Shown here: positions 25,763-32,482 of the stretch, piece by piece
Position numbering within the stretch: position 1 is the stretch's first letter
Layout: every line of letters starts with the position of its first letter
Assembly (NCBI GenBank): GCA_046331265.1
Contig: JAXLRE010000003.1
Span: 1 to 64,000 of the forward strand
Reading direction: 5' to 3'
From: JAGPDB01 sp046331265
GTDB taxonomy: Bacteria > Actinomycetota > Acidimicrobiia > IMCC26256 > JAGPDB01
DNA length: 64,000 nucleotides
Notes under the pieces: generated by a model
What the model saw: only the letters and a program-made list of their open reading frames with translations
What the model was told of the DNA's origin: nothing
The model's database searches: none
Made by a program: the position numbers and the translations under genes

Positions 25763-26265
25763 TTTATTACAATCTTTCTAGTGTCTGATTTAGCGCTTCC
25801 ATTAGGTGCATCAACTTCCATTATTAATTCCCAAGTACCTTTAGATTGGAATTTAGTATTTTCTACATCAAATCCTGCGCATGTGAAATAAGTTGGACCT
25901 TGTACAACATCTGCGTTTAGAACTATATCTTCAGAACCTTGTTTATTAAATGTAGCCGTACAAGTACCTTCTGTCGCTCCATAAATAATTGCCCTTACAG
26001 GAACCATTTCATTTTCGAATGATTGATCATTAACAGGTGAACTTATAGAGATAGAAATATTTGAGTTAGATGTCGTGCTTGGTAACTCAGGCTGCGTCGA
26101 ATCAGGAGTTGAAGATTGATTTGTTGTGGATGTTGTATTTTCTGTTCGATCGGATTTTTTGTCTTTAGAACCATTTCCGTTGTTTAGTGTTAGAAGAAGA
26201 GCTGCTGTGGCTACAAGCAAAACTAATACTGTTACAATTAGTGAAACTTTTGTTTTTGTTATCAT
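25759..26265 (-). CDS. Membrane-anchored protein with Ser/Thr linker and Ig-like domain
   Basis: A hydrophobic segment at about 9-28 is followed by a low-complexity Ser/Thr/Pro/Asn linker (30-70) and a beta-rich domain (about 70-168, SISISSPVNDQSFENEMVPVRA to SAKSDTRKIVIK) with two cysteines. This reads as an extracellular Ig/fibronectin-like fold. A GAGGTGG ribosome site precedes the ATG. The downstream lysozyme-like secreted gene begins inside its stop codon, so the two proteins are probably made together. No specific family is recognised. Confidence 0.65.
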   Translation of the reverse strand: MITKTKVSLIVTVLVLLVATAALLLTLNNGNGSKDKKSDRTENTTSTTNQSSTPDSTQPELPSTTSNSNISISISSPVNDQSFENEMVPVRAIIYGATEGTCTATFNKQGSEDIVLNADVVQGPTYFTCAGFDVENTKFQSKGTWELIMEVDAPNGSAKSDTRKIVIK

Positions 26266-26556
26266 TTACTTGCCACCTCGCATTGCACACAATATGTTCT
26301 TTACTAATTTGTATATTAGATTTCATATAGATCATGTTTAGATCTATTGAAAGAACTCTCCCTATTGCATGAAGTCCTACAAGTCTATGCTTTTGACTTA
26401 TTAAATATCGACTGAAACCAGAAATATCTTAACTTATGAGCATTTTTTTCTCACCCTAAGTAAACGCGATATTCGCGTTGAGCATTGCTCAAAGAAAAAA
26501 GTGTGAAATATCTATCATATAGATACTAAAAATCTTTAAAACTAGACTCGATCTTT
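26266..26556. other. Divergent intergenic region with stacked palindromes
   Basis: A 291-bp region between divergent genes with no supported ORF. It holds AACGCGA-TAT-TCGCGTT at 26463-26479 and, adjoining, GAGC-ATT-GCTC at 26480-26490. A TAGACT box at 26543-26548 lies 8 nt before the ATG at 26557. The palindromes are not followed by a T-run and look more like operators than terminators. Confidence 0.45.
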
Positions 26557-26823
26557 ATGGATTTAGAAAAATTAGAGGCTCGTATTACATCTATAGAAGA
26601 AAGAAATGTAAGAGTTGAAAAAAACAAGATTTGGGAAACTTCACCTGTACGAAGAATTTCTATTGCACTATTAACTTACACTTCAATAGTTTGTTACCAC
26701 TTGGCTATTGGGGCTAAAAATGTTTTTGTTATTAGTGCGGTTCCTGTTGTAGGTTTTATTTTGTCTACATTGTCTTTAGGTTTTATCAGAAATATTTTTG
26801 AGAAGCGAAAAAATGAAAAGTGA
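26557..26823 (+). CDS. Small two-helix membrane protein with N-terminal coiled coil
   Basis: An 88-residue protein: residues 1-25 are charged and heptad-like (LEKLEARITSIEERN-type). Two hydrophobic helices follow (about 37-53 and 57-77), then a basic tail. Small proteins of this layout are widespread in bacteria without assigned function. A TAGACT box lies 8 nt upstream. Its last 11 bases overlap the next gene if that starts at 26813, implying coupled translation. Confidence 0.6.
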   Translation: MDLEKLEARITSIEERNVRVEKNKIWETSPVRRISIALLTYTSIVCYHLAIGAKNVFVISAVPVVGFILSTLSLGFIRNIFEKRKNEK

Positions 26824-27070
26824 TTTAACGAAAATTCCTTATGTAGGTCCTGCAATTGAAAAAGATTTTCTGTTATTAGGAATTAATGAAATTGATGATT
26901 TGAGAGGCAAGTCACATACTGAATTATTTAACCAGCTATGCAAAACAACCTCATCGAATCAGGATCCATGCGTATTAGATACTTTCCAAATGGCAATACA
27001 TTTTGCAGAAACTGGAGAGTCTCTACCTTGGTGGCATTTTTCGCGGATAAGAAAAGCATCTGGTTCGTAA
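26813..27070 (+). CDS. Cdd1-like helix-hairpin-helix protein (pathogenicity locus family)
   Basis: An 85-residue protein beginning MKSDLTKIPYVGPAIEKDF, a helix-hairpin-helix opening, followed by LGINEIDDLRGKSHTELFNQLC and CVLDTFQMAIHFAET. This matches the short Cdd1 family, whose hairpin resembles DNA-binding or oligomerising HhH motifs; no biochemical role is established. The ATG at 26813 is preferred over one 15 nt upstream because the homologous region starts there. It overlaps the preceding membrane-protein gene. Confidence 0.65.
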   Translation: MKSDLTKIPYVGPAIEKDFLLLGINEIDDLRGKSHTELFNQLCKTTSSNQDPCVLDTFQMAIHFAETGESLPWWHFSRIRKASGS

Positions 27071-27126
27071 GTTTATTATTCTCAGATTGTATATAGTTTT
27101 TATCAATAGTAGCCTTTCTGGTTCAT

Positions 27127-27199
27127 GTCCCCGTCGACTAGCGGCCTAGGTCGCCACCCTCTCAAGGTGGAAACGGCGGTTCAAATCCGCTCGGGGATG
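27127..27199 (+). tRNA. tRNA-Glu (anticodon CTC)
   Basis: The acceptor stem pairs GTCCCCG with CGGGGAT (first pair G-U). The anticodon arm CCACC/GGTGG encloses CTCTCAA with anticodon CTC, and the T arm is CGGTTCAAATCCG. The discriminator is G; CCA is not encoded. A TAGCCT box lies about 11 nt before the 5' end. The 3' end is duplicated immediately downstream. Confidence 0.93.
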
Positions 27200-27233
27200 C
27201 AATGAAAAGATCCGCTTGGGGATGCAATGAAAA
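27185..27233 (+). repeat. 25-bp tandem duplication of the tRNA-Glu 3' end
   Basis: Copies at 27185-27208 and 27210-27233 share 23 of 24 bases (C27192 versus T27217) at a 25-bp period. The first copy is the tRNA 3' half of the T arm and acceptor stem. The second runs into the transporter gene and contains its ATG and a GGGGA that could act as a ribosome site. Confidence 0.9.
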
Positions 27234-28012
27234 TCTTATTATTTGATGTCTCATGGTGGAAACTTCCAATAGCAACATTTATAGCATTTATTGGCGGAAT
27301 TATGAACGCCACATCCGGTGGAGGATCATTTCTTACCTATCCTTCACTACTCGCATTAGGAGAATCGCATATAGGTGCTAATGCAACCTCAACTGTTGGG
27401 CTGTGGCCTGGGCTTATCGCCAATCTACCTGGTTTTAAAGATGAAATATCTTCAAATAAGAAGTTTCTTAAGATATTCGTAGTGCCGACTTTAATAGGTG
27501 CTTCAATCGGAGCATTTATATTAACTAGAACTTCAGATAATGTTTTTGGTTTTGTTGCACCTATTCTAATTTTTACTGGTGCAATTGTTTTGCAATTTCA
27601 TCATAAGCTTGAACATTTTTTTGATCATATGAGAATGGGATCAATTAATCGTCGAACTGTTGTTGTGACATTTGTAGTTTTTATAATAGCGATTTATGCT
27701 GCATATTTTGGAGCAGGGATAGGAGTTCTTTTTCTTGCTGCGTTTTCATTTTTACATTTAGAAAACTTTTATCATAGTGTTGCAATTAAGAATGTTCTAG
27801 CTTTAGTAGCAAATACAGTAGCAACAATTTATTTTTCGTTTACAGGTTTAATACATTGGCCGATATCAATTGCAATGGCGTTGGGGTCAATTGCAGGTGG
27901 AATATTTGGCGCAAAAATTATTAGAAAAATTGATAAAGAAAAATTGAGAAGTTTCGTAGTAGTCTATGGTTTAGCAACTTCAGTAATATTATTAATTCTA
28001 CAACTTATATGA
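27227..28012 (+). CDS. TauE/SafE (TSUP) family membrane transporter
   Basis: A 261-residue integral membrane protein with about eight hydrophobic segments. The TSUP signature appears twice, as expected for the internal duplication: GGIMNATSGGGSFLTYPSLLALG near the N-terminus and YFGAGIGVLFLAAFSFL around residue 165. The family moves sulfonates, sulfite or related anions, usually outward; the substrate is unknown. Its start codon lies inside the duplicated tRNA-Glu end, 28 nt after the tRNA, so it may be released by tRNA processing from a common transcript. It overlaps mntP by 4 bp. Confidence 0.88.
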   Translation: MKILLFDVSWWKLPIATFIAFIGGIMNATSGGGSFLTYPSLLALGESHIGANATSTVGLWPGLIANLPGFKDEISSNKKFLKIFVVPTLIGASIGAFILTRTSDNVFGFVAPILIFTGAIVLQFHHKLEHFFDHMRMGSINRRTVVVTFVVFIIAIYAAYFGAGIGVLFLAAFSFLHLENFYHSVAIKNVLALVANTVATIYFSFTGLIHWPISIAMALGSIAGGIFGAKIIRKIDKEKLRSFVVVYGLATSVILLILQLI

Positions 28013-28557
28013 ACTCATTAATACAAATTATTTTCATTGCTATTGGTTTAGCTATGGATGCGTTTTCTGTTTCAACTGCAATAGGGATGAGAGCTAAGAA
28101 TCATCGTATCAAGCAAGCAATTAAAATTTCATTTATATTCGCGACTTTCCAAGCTGTTATGCCATTAATTGGCTGGGGGATAAGTGCTGTAGTGAGAAGT
28201 TTTGTAGAAGATTATGGAAAGCAATTCGCATTTATAGTGCTTTTAGTTTTGGGTCTAAAGATGATATATGAATCATTAAAGAGTGATCGTGAAAATATAT
28301 CTGATCACCCAAGTATTAACCGGCTATTGATCTTAGGTTTTGCTACAAGTATTGATGCACTATTAGTTGGAACAACATTGCGTCTTATAAAAATAAATGT
28401 TCTAGTATCGATTTTTATTATTGGTCTTATAACATTTTCATTATGTATTGTTGCATATTATTTCGGAAAACAAGTTGGTAAAATTTTCAAAAATCATGTT
28501 GAAATAGTAGGCGGAGTCGTTCTAATTATTATTGCAATTACTTTTTTATTCTCATAA
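28009..28557 (+). CDS. mntP: MntP-type manganese efflux pump
   Basis: A 182-residue protein with six transmembrane helices and the two duplicated acidic signatures of the family, GLAMDAFSVS (about 12-21) and ATSIDALLVG (about 106-115). MntP exports Mn2+ and protects against its excess. The start overlaps the stop of the TSUP gene (ATGA), so both membrane proteins are made from one transcript. No yybP-ykoY-like riboswitch was recognised, though such an element would be missed if it lies before the tRNA. Confidence 0.88.
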   Translation: MNSLIQIIFIAIGLAMDAFSVSTAIGMRAKNHRIKQAIKISFIFATFQAVMPLIGWGISAVVRSFVEDYGKQFAFIVLLVLGLKMIYESLKSDRENISDHPSINRLLILGFATSIDALLVGTTLRLIKINVLVSIFIIGLITFSLCIVAYYFGKQVGKIFKNHVEIVGGVVLIIIAITFLFS

Positions 28558-28969
28558 ATAAAGAACTTTTTTTTATTTTTTAATAAATTTTTATAAAAAA
28601 ATATTTACACAAAGCGTGAAAGTTTTTTACGCATTTTCATTTTTTGAAAATGATTAAAAATTAATTCGAAAAATTTAAATGCAAAATTTTGTTAACACAT
28701 CGTTTTTATTTTGCATTTTATGTAAAACACCTAATAAACTTAACTTTGTTAACTTTTGTGATGCACAAAAGTTAAGTTAAGAAAAAATGAAAGGAAGTTT
28801 TTTCTCGAATATATTAACGGGGGAGTTTTTCACTCTTTGTGAAAGATTTAAGTTTCTAACACATCTCATATTTCTCCAAAATATTTCGCGAAAATCTTTA
28901 AATACTTGACATTACTATCAAAACCAACTCGACTTGATAGTTAACGGGCGAAAAACTTGGAGGTTAACC
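28558..28969. other. AT-rich non-coding region full of inverted repeats, upstream of HU
   Basis: No ORF is supported in these 412 bp. Perfect inverted repeats are AAATGCAAAAT (28677-28687) with 28708-28718; a 12-bp stem at 28749-28760 with 28764-28775; TTTCAC/GTGAAA (28828-28844); and ACTATCAA (28914-28921) with TTGATAGT (28934-28941) just before the HU ribosome site. A TTGACA hexamer lies at 28906-28911 without a clear -10 at normal spacing. The first 100 bp after mntP are T-rich and may terminate transcription. Confidence 0.7.
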
Positions 28970-29248
28970 GTGAACAAGACAGAGCTTATTGAAGCAGCAT
29001 CAGAACAAACAGGACTACCAAAAAGCAGTGTGGAAGCTTGCCTAAAAGCAATCACTGACACAATCGTTTCTAAGGTAGCAAAGAAAGAGCAAGTTACTCT
29101 TCCTGGTTTCGGAACATGGAAAGCATCAGAGCGAGCAGCTCGTGTTGGCCGTAATCCACAAACCGGTGAAGACATTAAGATCGCAGCAACCACTGTACCT
29201 AGCTTTAAAGCAGGATCTGCATTTAAAGAACAGGTTAAAAAAGGTTAA
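28970..29248 (+). CDS. DNA-binding protein HU
   Basis: A histone-like nucleoid protein of 92 residues starting MNKTELIEAASEQTGLPKSSVE. The DNA-binding arm signature VTLPGFGTWKASERAARVGRNPQTGE is present. It binds and bends DNA with little sequence specificity. The GTG start at 28970 is chosen because a perfect GGAGG lies 6 nt upstream and the HU fold starts here; an upstream TTG would add 12 unrelated residues. Unlike mycobacterial HupB it lacks the long Lys/Ala tail, which is instead encoded by the next gene. Confidence 0.95.
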   Translation: MNKTELIEAASEQTGLPKSSVEACLKAITDTIVSKVAKKEQVTLPGFGTWKASERAARVGRNPQTGEDIKIAATTVPSFKAGSAFKEQVKKG

Positions 29249-29313
29249 AGCGAAAAGTGACCCTTTTGGGTCTTGATCAAGACACCCTCAAGAAAAAGCG
29301 AAAGGTGGCAAAA

Positions 29314-29811
29314 ATGCCAGCAGCTAAGAAAGCAACAGCAGCAAAGCGCAAGCCTGCTGCAAAGAAAGCAGCAGCTAAAAAAGCTCCTGCAAAGAAAACA
29401 GCGGCACGTAAGCCAGCAGCTAAGAAAGCAGCAGCAAAGAAAACTACTGCTAAGAAAACTGCAGCTCGTAAGCCAGCAGCTAAGAAAGCAGCAGCAAAGA
29501 AAACTACTGCTAAGAAAACTGCAGCTCGTAAGCCAGCAGCTAAGAAAGCAGCAGCAAAGAAAACTACTGCTAAGAAAACTGCAGCTCGTAAGCCAGCAGC
29601 TAAGAAAGCAGCAGCAAAGAAAACTACTGCTAAGAAAACTGCAGCTCGTAAGCCAGCAGCTAAGAAAGCAGCAGCAAAGAAAACTACTGCTAAGAAAACT
29701 GCAGCTCGTAAGCCAGCAGCTAAGAAAGCAGCAGCAAAGAAAACTACAGCTCGTAAACCAGCTGCTAGAAAAACAACTGCACGTAAAACTGCAAAGCGTA
29801 AAGCTCGATAA
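29314..29811 (+). CDS. Histone H1-like Lys/Ala-rich DNA-binding protein with 20-residue repeats
   Basis: A 165-residue protein made almost wholly of Ala, Lys, Thr, Pro and Arg. Residues about 30-145 are a 20-residue unit (AAKKAAAKKTTAKKTAARKP) repeated nearly without change. Such tails resemble eukaryotic H1 and the C-terminal half of actinobacterial HupB; they bind and compact DNA by charge. The ATG at 29314 follows an AAAGGTGG ribosome site; an in-frame GTG at 29257 is less likely. It is in a different frame from HU, 65 bp downstream, and a strong terminator follows. Confidence 0.85.
   Translation: MPAAKKATAAKRKPAAKKAAAKKAPAKKTAARKPAAKKAAAKKTTAKKTAARKPAAKKAAAKKTTAKKTAARKPAAKKAAAKKTTAKKTAARKPAAKKAAAKKTTAKKTAARKPAAKKAAAKKTTAKKTAARKPAAKKAAAKKTTARKPAARKTTARKTAKRKAR
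29401..29746 (+). repeat. Tandem 60-bp coding repeat, nearly six copies
   Basis: Units beginning at 29461, 29521, 29581 and 29641 are identical over all 60 bases. The first unit (29401) differs at two positions, and the last (29701) is identical for about 46 bases. Each codes for one 20-residue KTAAxKP-type block. Perfect identity at silent sites indicates recent expansion or continual homogenisation. Confidence 0.95.
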
Positions 29812-29826
29812 ATTTCGTAGCTATGG

Positions 29827-29853
29827 AAAAGGGGCCATATGGCCCCTTTTTTT
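29827..29853 (+). terminator. Strong Rho-independent terminator
   Basis: A 24-bp perfect palindrome (29827-29850) with a GGGGCC/GGCCCC core, flanked by four A and continuing into a T-run of seven. It ends the HU/H1-like unit. An upstream ATG for plsC at 29823 would place the start before this hairpin and is rejected. Confidence 0.92.
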
Positions 29854-29855
29854 AT

Positions 29856-30500
29856 ATGAGTAACAAACATTCACTCTTGTATAAATTTTCTAGTTCTATA
29901 TTGCTTTCTTTATATTTGCTATTAACTCGAAACAAAATTGAAGGAGAGCATTTTTTACCTAAAAGTGGACCGGTAATTCTTGTCAGTAATCATATTTCAT
30001 TTATAGATCCTTTTGCGTTGGGTTACCTAGCTCGTCGAAGAAAAAGACAAATTCATTTTTTAGCTAAAAGTGAGCTATTCAAGAATAAAATATTAAGAAA
30101 ATATTTTTTAGCATGTGGACAAATCCCCGTTAACCGCCAATCGGAAAACGCAAAAGATGCATTAATTTATGCAAGGCAATCTTTAGAGAATGGACATGTC
30201 GTTGGGATCTTTCCAGAAGGAACAATGCCGCTTGATCTAGTTCAATTGCCCATAAAAACTGGTGCTATACGATTAGCACAAGATACTGGTGCCCCTATAG
30301 TTGTGGTTGGGGCATTTGGTGCGCATGATATTTGGCGAAAAGGACATAAGCCGAAGCTTAAATTTAGAGCCAAACATTATATGGTTTTACTTCCAGAATA
30401 TTTTGTTTCCAAAGATGCTTCAATTGAAACCGAAAAGGTAGTGCTTGCAGAAAAAATGCTTGATGCGACAGCAAAAGCAAAATCAAAGTTAAGATTATAA
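29856..30500 (+). CDS. plsC: 1-acyl-sn-glycerol-3-phosphate acyltransferase
   Basis: Makes phosphatidic acid from lysophosphatidic acid at the membrane. The 214 residues carry the acyltransferase motifs in order: NHISFIDP (HxxxxD), then the IPVNRQ segment, and FPEGT. A hydrophobic N-terminal stretch (about 10-28) may anchor it. The start at 29856, after the terminator hairpin, is chosen over an in-frame ATG 33 nt upstream. gpsA follows after 2 nt, placing two steps of phospholipid synthesis together. Confidence 0.9.
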   Translation: MSNKHSLLYKFSSSILLSLYLLLTRNKIEGEHFLPKSGPVILVSNHISFIDPFALGYLARRRKRQIHFLAKSELFKNKILRKYFLACGQIPVNRQSENAKDALIYARQSLENGHVVGIFPEGTMPLDLVQLPIKTGAIRLAQDTGAPIVVVGAFGAHDIWRKGHKPKLKFRAKHYMVLLPEYFVSKDASIETEKVVLAEKMLDATAKAKSKLRL

Positions 30501-30502
30501 GC

Positions 30503-31486
30503 GTGATCGGAATTGTAGGCGCGGGAGCGTGGGGGACAACACTTTCTCATATATTAAGCGACAAAGATGATGTTGTTTTATATTTACGAGATAAAGATTT
30601 AGCTAAAGAAATTGAAGAGCATCGAGTAAATAAAAAATATTTACCGGAAGTAAATTTATCTTCACGAGTTCGTGCTACTTCAAACATCGAAGAAATGTCA
30701 GAGGCAGAACAAGTCGTTATTGCTGTTCCCTCAATAGGATTTCGTCAAGCGGTAGTTGAATTATCATTTTTACCTTCTGAAATAACATATGTTTCAGTAA
30801 CTAAAGGTTTGGAACAGCAAACTAATCTAAGAATGAGTGAAGTAATTACTGATGCTGATAATCGAAAAACGTTTGAATCAATTGCAGTTTTATCAGGACC
30901 TAATTTGGCACACGAAATAGCATCAGGCCACCCTGCTGCAACTGTGATTTCAAGTACTAATGAGGATGTTCGTTTAGTCCTGCAAAAGAAATTCATGACA
31001 AAGAATTTTCGTGTATATACAAGTGATGATGTTCTTGGATGTGAAGTTGGAGGTATTGCAAAAAATGTTGTGGCTATAGCTGTTGGGATCGGCGATGGTT
31101 TTGGATACGGAGATAATGCAAAAGCAGCGATTATGACAAGATCATTGGCAGAAATTACACGCCTTGGAATAGCTATGGGCGCAAATGCTTCTACCTTTTC
31201 CGGATTAGCTGGTATTGGAGATTTAATTGCTACATGTTCTAGTGATTTATCTCGAAATAGAACTGTTGGATATCAGCTAGGAAAAGGTCAAACTTTAGAA
31301 GAGATAAGAAGTTCAAGTCATGATATTGCAGAAGGTGTTTTTTCTGCTGCATCATTAGCATCTATTGCAAGACAATTTAATGTAGACATGCCTATCGTGA
31401 ACTCGACTCTTAAAGTTATACAGCAAGGATACGTAACGAAAAGTGATGTAGAGACATTAATGACTAGGCCTCCGTCGAAAGAGTAG
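30503..31486 (+). CDS. gpsA: NAD(P)-dependent glycerol-3-phosphate dehydrogenase
   Basis: Reduces dihydroxyacetone phosphate to sn-glycerol 3-phosphate for phospholipid head groups. The N-terminal nucleotide-binding motif IGIVGAGAWGTTLSHIL, the SVTKGLE region, SGPNLAHEIASGHPAA, the catalytic Lys in EVGGIAKNVVAIA, and FSGLAGIGDLIATCSSDLSRNRTVG are all present. The length of 327 is normal. GTG start, 2 nt after plsC. Confidence 0.95.
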   Translation: MIGIVGAGAWGTTLSHILSDKDDVVLYLRDKDLAKEIEEHRVNKKYLPEVNLSSRVRATSNIEEMSEAEQVVIAVPSIGFRQAVVELSFLPSEITYVSVTKGLEQQTNLRMSEVITDADNRKTFESIAVLSGPNLAHEIASGHPAATVISSTNEDVRLVLQKKFMTKNFRVYTSDDVLGCEVGGIAKNVVAIAVGIGDGFGYGDNAKAAIMTRSLAEITRLGIAMGANASTFSGLAGIGDLIATCSSDLSRNRTVGYQLGKGQTLEEIRSSSHDIAEGVFSAASLASIARQFNVDMPIVNSTLKVIQQGYVTKSDVETLMTRPPSKE

Positions 31487-31488
31487 TT

Positions 31489-32145
31489 ATGTCATTGACA
31501 ATTTATCCGGGCAACGAAATTGAGCAAAAGTTAATAGTCGCTGGTAAAACTGTCTGCGCAATGGACGAAGTCGGTAGAGGTGCATGGGCTGGGCCTTTAG
31601 TAATCGCATGTGTTATCCCAGGTGCTGGAACTATTGAAGGTGTTCGTGACTCAAAAAAAATATCAATAAAAAAACGAGAGCAACTTAGCGAAAAAATTTG
31701 GGCATGGGCTAAGACTATAGGTATAGGTGCGACAAGCAACGAAGAGATTGATAAATATGGTCTAGGCAGATGTCTGACCATAGCTGCTATTCGTGCATTA
31801 GAAAATATAGATAAATTATTCAAACCTGATTATGTGCTGTTAGATGGTTCGCACAATTTCATTAAAAATAACTCTTATGAAGTTCAGACTATTGTTAAAG
31901 GCGACAATATTTCTCACGCAATTGCAGCCGCATCCATTGTTGCTAAAGTCTACCGAGACAATATTATGAGTTCGACAGAATGTATCGACAAATATGGCGT
32001 ATATGGTTTTGAAAAAAATAAAGGATACCCATCTCCCGCGCATAGACAAGCACTTTCTCAATATGGACCTTGTGATATGCATCGTGTTTCGTGGAATATA
32101 TTTGAACCAATAGATGAAAGTATGATCGCTGACGCACTAGTCTAG
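31489..32145 (+). CDS. rnhB: Ribonuclease HII
   Basis: Cleaves RNA of RNA-DNA hybrids and single ribonucleotides in DNA. The active site is visible: AMDEVGRGAWAGPLVIACV holds the first Asp and Glu, followed by YVLLDGSHNF with the third acidic residue and AAASIVAKVYRDNIM. The protein is 218 residues. It begins 2 nt after gpsA, so plsC-gpsA-rnhB form an operon. Confidence 0.95.
   Translation: MSLTIYPGNEIEQKLIVAGKTVCAMDEVGRGAWAGPLVIACVIPGAGTIEGVRDSKKISIKKREQLSEKIWAWAKTIGIGATSNEEIDKYGLGRCLTIAAIRALENIDKLFKPDYVLLDGSHNFIKNNSYEVQTIVKGDNISHAIAAASIVAKVYRDNIMSSTECIDKYGVYGFEKNKGYPSPAHRQALSQYGPCDMHRVSWNIFEPIDESMIADALV
32138..32143 (+). promoter_or_regulatory. Putative -10 box for leaderless gene 32150
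   Basis: TAGTCT inside the end of rnhB, 6 nt before the ATG at 32150. The downstream gene may thus be expressed separately as well as by read-through. Confidence 0.45.
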
Positions 32146-32149
32146 AAAT

Positions 32150-32443
32150 ATGGGACAAAACATCACTATATCTAAATTGCCTAGTGCATCTGATTCTATT
32201 CATTTATATCAATTAAATAGATCGTTATCAGGAATGGAAATTCTTAATTATGCTGACCATGATATGGTCGTTGACGAAAATGATCCTTCACAAGTTTTGG
32301 CAAAACGTCTTTTTGATATAGGGGTACAAGAAGTAAGCGTATATTCAAATGTCGTAACTATTACCTGCGAAAATGATGTTTTCAATAAGATTCAAAACAA
32401 AATCGAGAAAATTATCGAAGATCTTTTCATTTATTATATTTAA
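32150..32443 (+). CDS. Nfu/NifU N-terminal-domain-like small protein
   Basis: A 97-residue protein. The central part, SQVLAKRLFDIGVQEVSVYSNVVTITCENDVF, resembles the Nfu N-terminal domain (pattern SPLAxxLFxIxGVxxVFxxxxFVTVTK) found on iron-sulfur scaffold proteins. The C-terminal NifU domain with its CxxC is absent, so it cannot itself carry a cluster in the usual way. It could be a stand-alone partner. It lies 4 nt after rnhB and has its own TAGTCT box. The assignment rests on pattern similarity alone. Confidence 0.5.
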   Translation: MGQNITISKLPSASDSIHLYQLNRSLSGMEILNYADHDMVVDENDPSQVLAKRLFDIGVQEVSVYSNVVTITCENDVFNKIQNKIEKIIEDLFIYYI

Positions 32444-32482
32444 ACCTGATTTTATTTGCTTTAAGCGTCTAATCTGGCCGGA

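Noticed and set aside
27185..27233. Attachment site of an integrated element at tRNA-Glu
   Set aside because: The two copies are directly adjacent at a 25-bp period with nothing between them and no integrase gene, so a simple tandem duplication (or a complete excision scar) is the better reading.
28749..28775. Rho-independent terminator
   Set aside because: A strong 12-bp stem, but it is followed by AAGTTAAG rather than a T-run on the plus strand, and no gene ends just before it.
28934..28969. Upstream TTG start extending HU by 12 residues
   Set aside because: The added residues are not HU-like and cover the GGAGG site that serves the GTG at 28970.
29401..29746. CRISPR-like array
   Set aside because: The repeats are contiguous with no variable spacers and are in frame within a gene.
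29823..29855. Earlier in-frame ATG for plsC
   Set aside because: It would put the terminator hairpin inside the coding region; the ATG just after the hairpin suffices.
29273..29863. Second plus-strand ORF through the same repeats (Gln/Leu/Lys-rich)
   Set aside because: The 60-bp unit is a multiple of three, so all frames stay open. There is no ribosome site and the composition is implausible.
29277..29870. Long antisense ORF (197 codons) opposite the histone-like gene
   Set aside because: It is a by-product of the repeated Ala/Lys codons: the reverse frame reads an Ala/Phe/Leu-rich repeat and runs through the terminator hairpin. The plus-strand product fits a known type.
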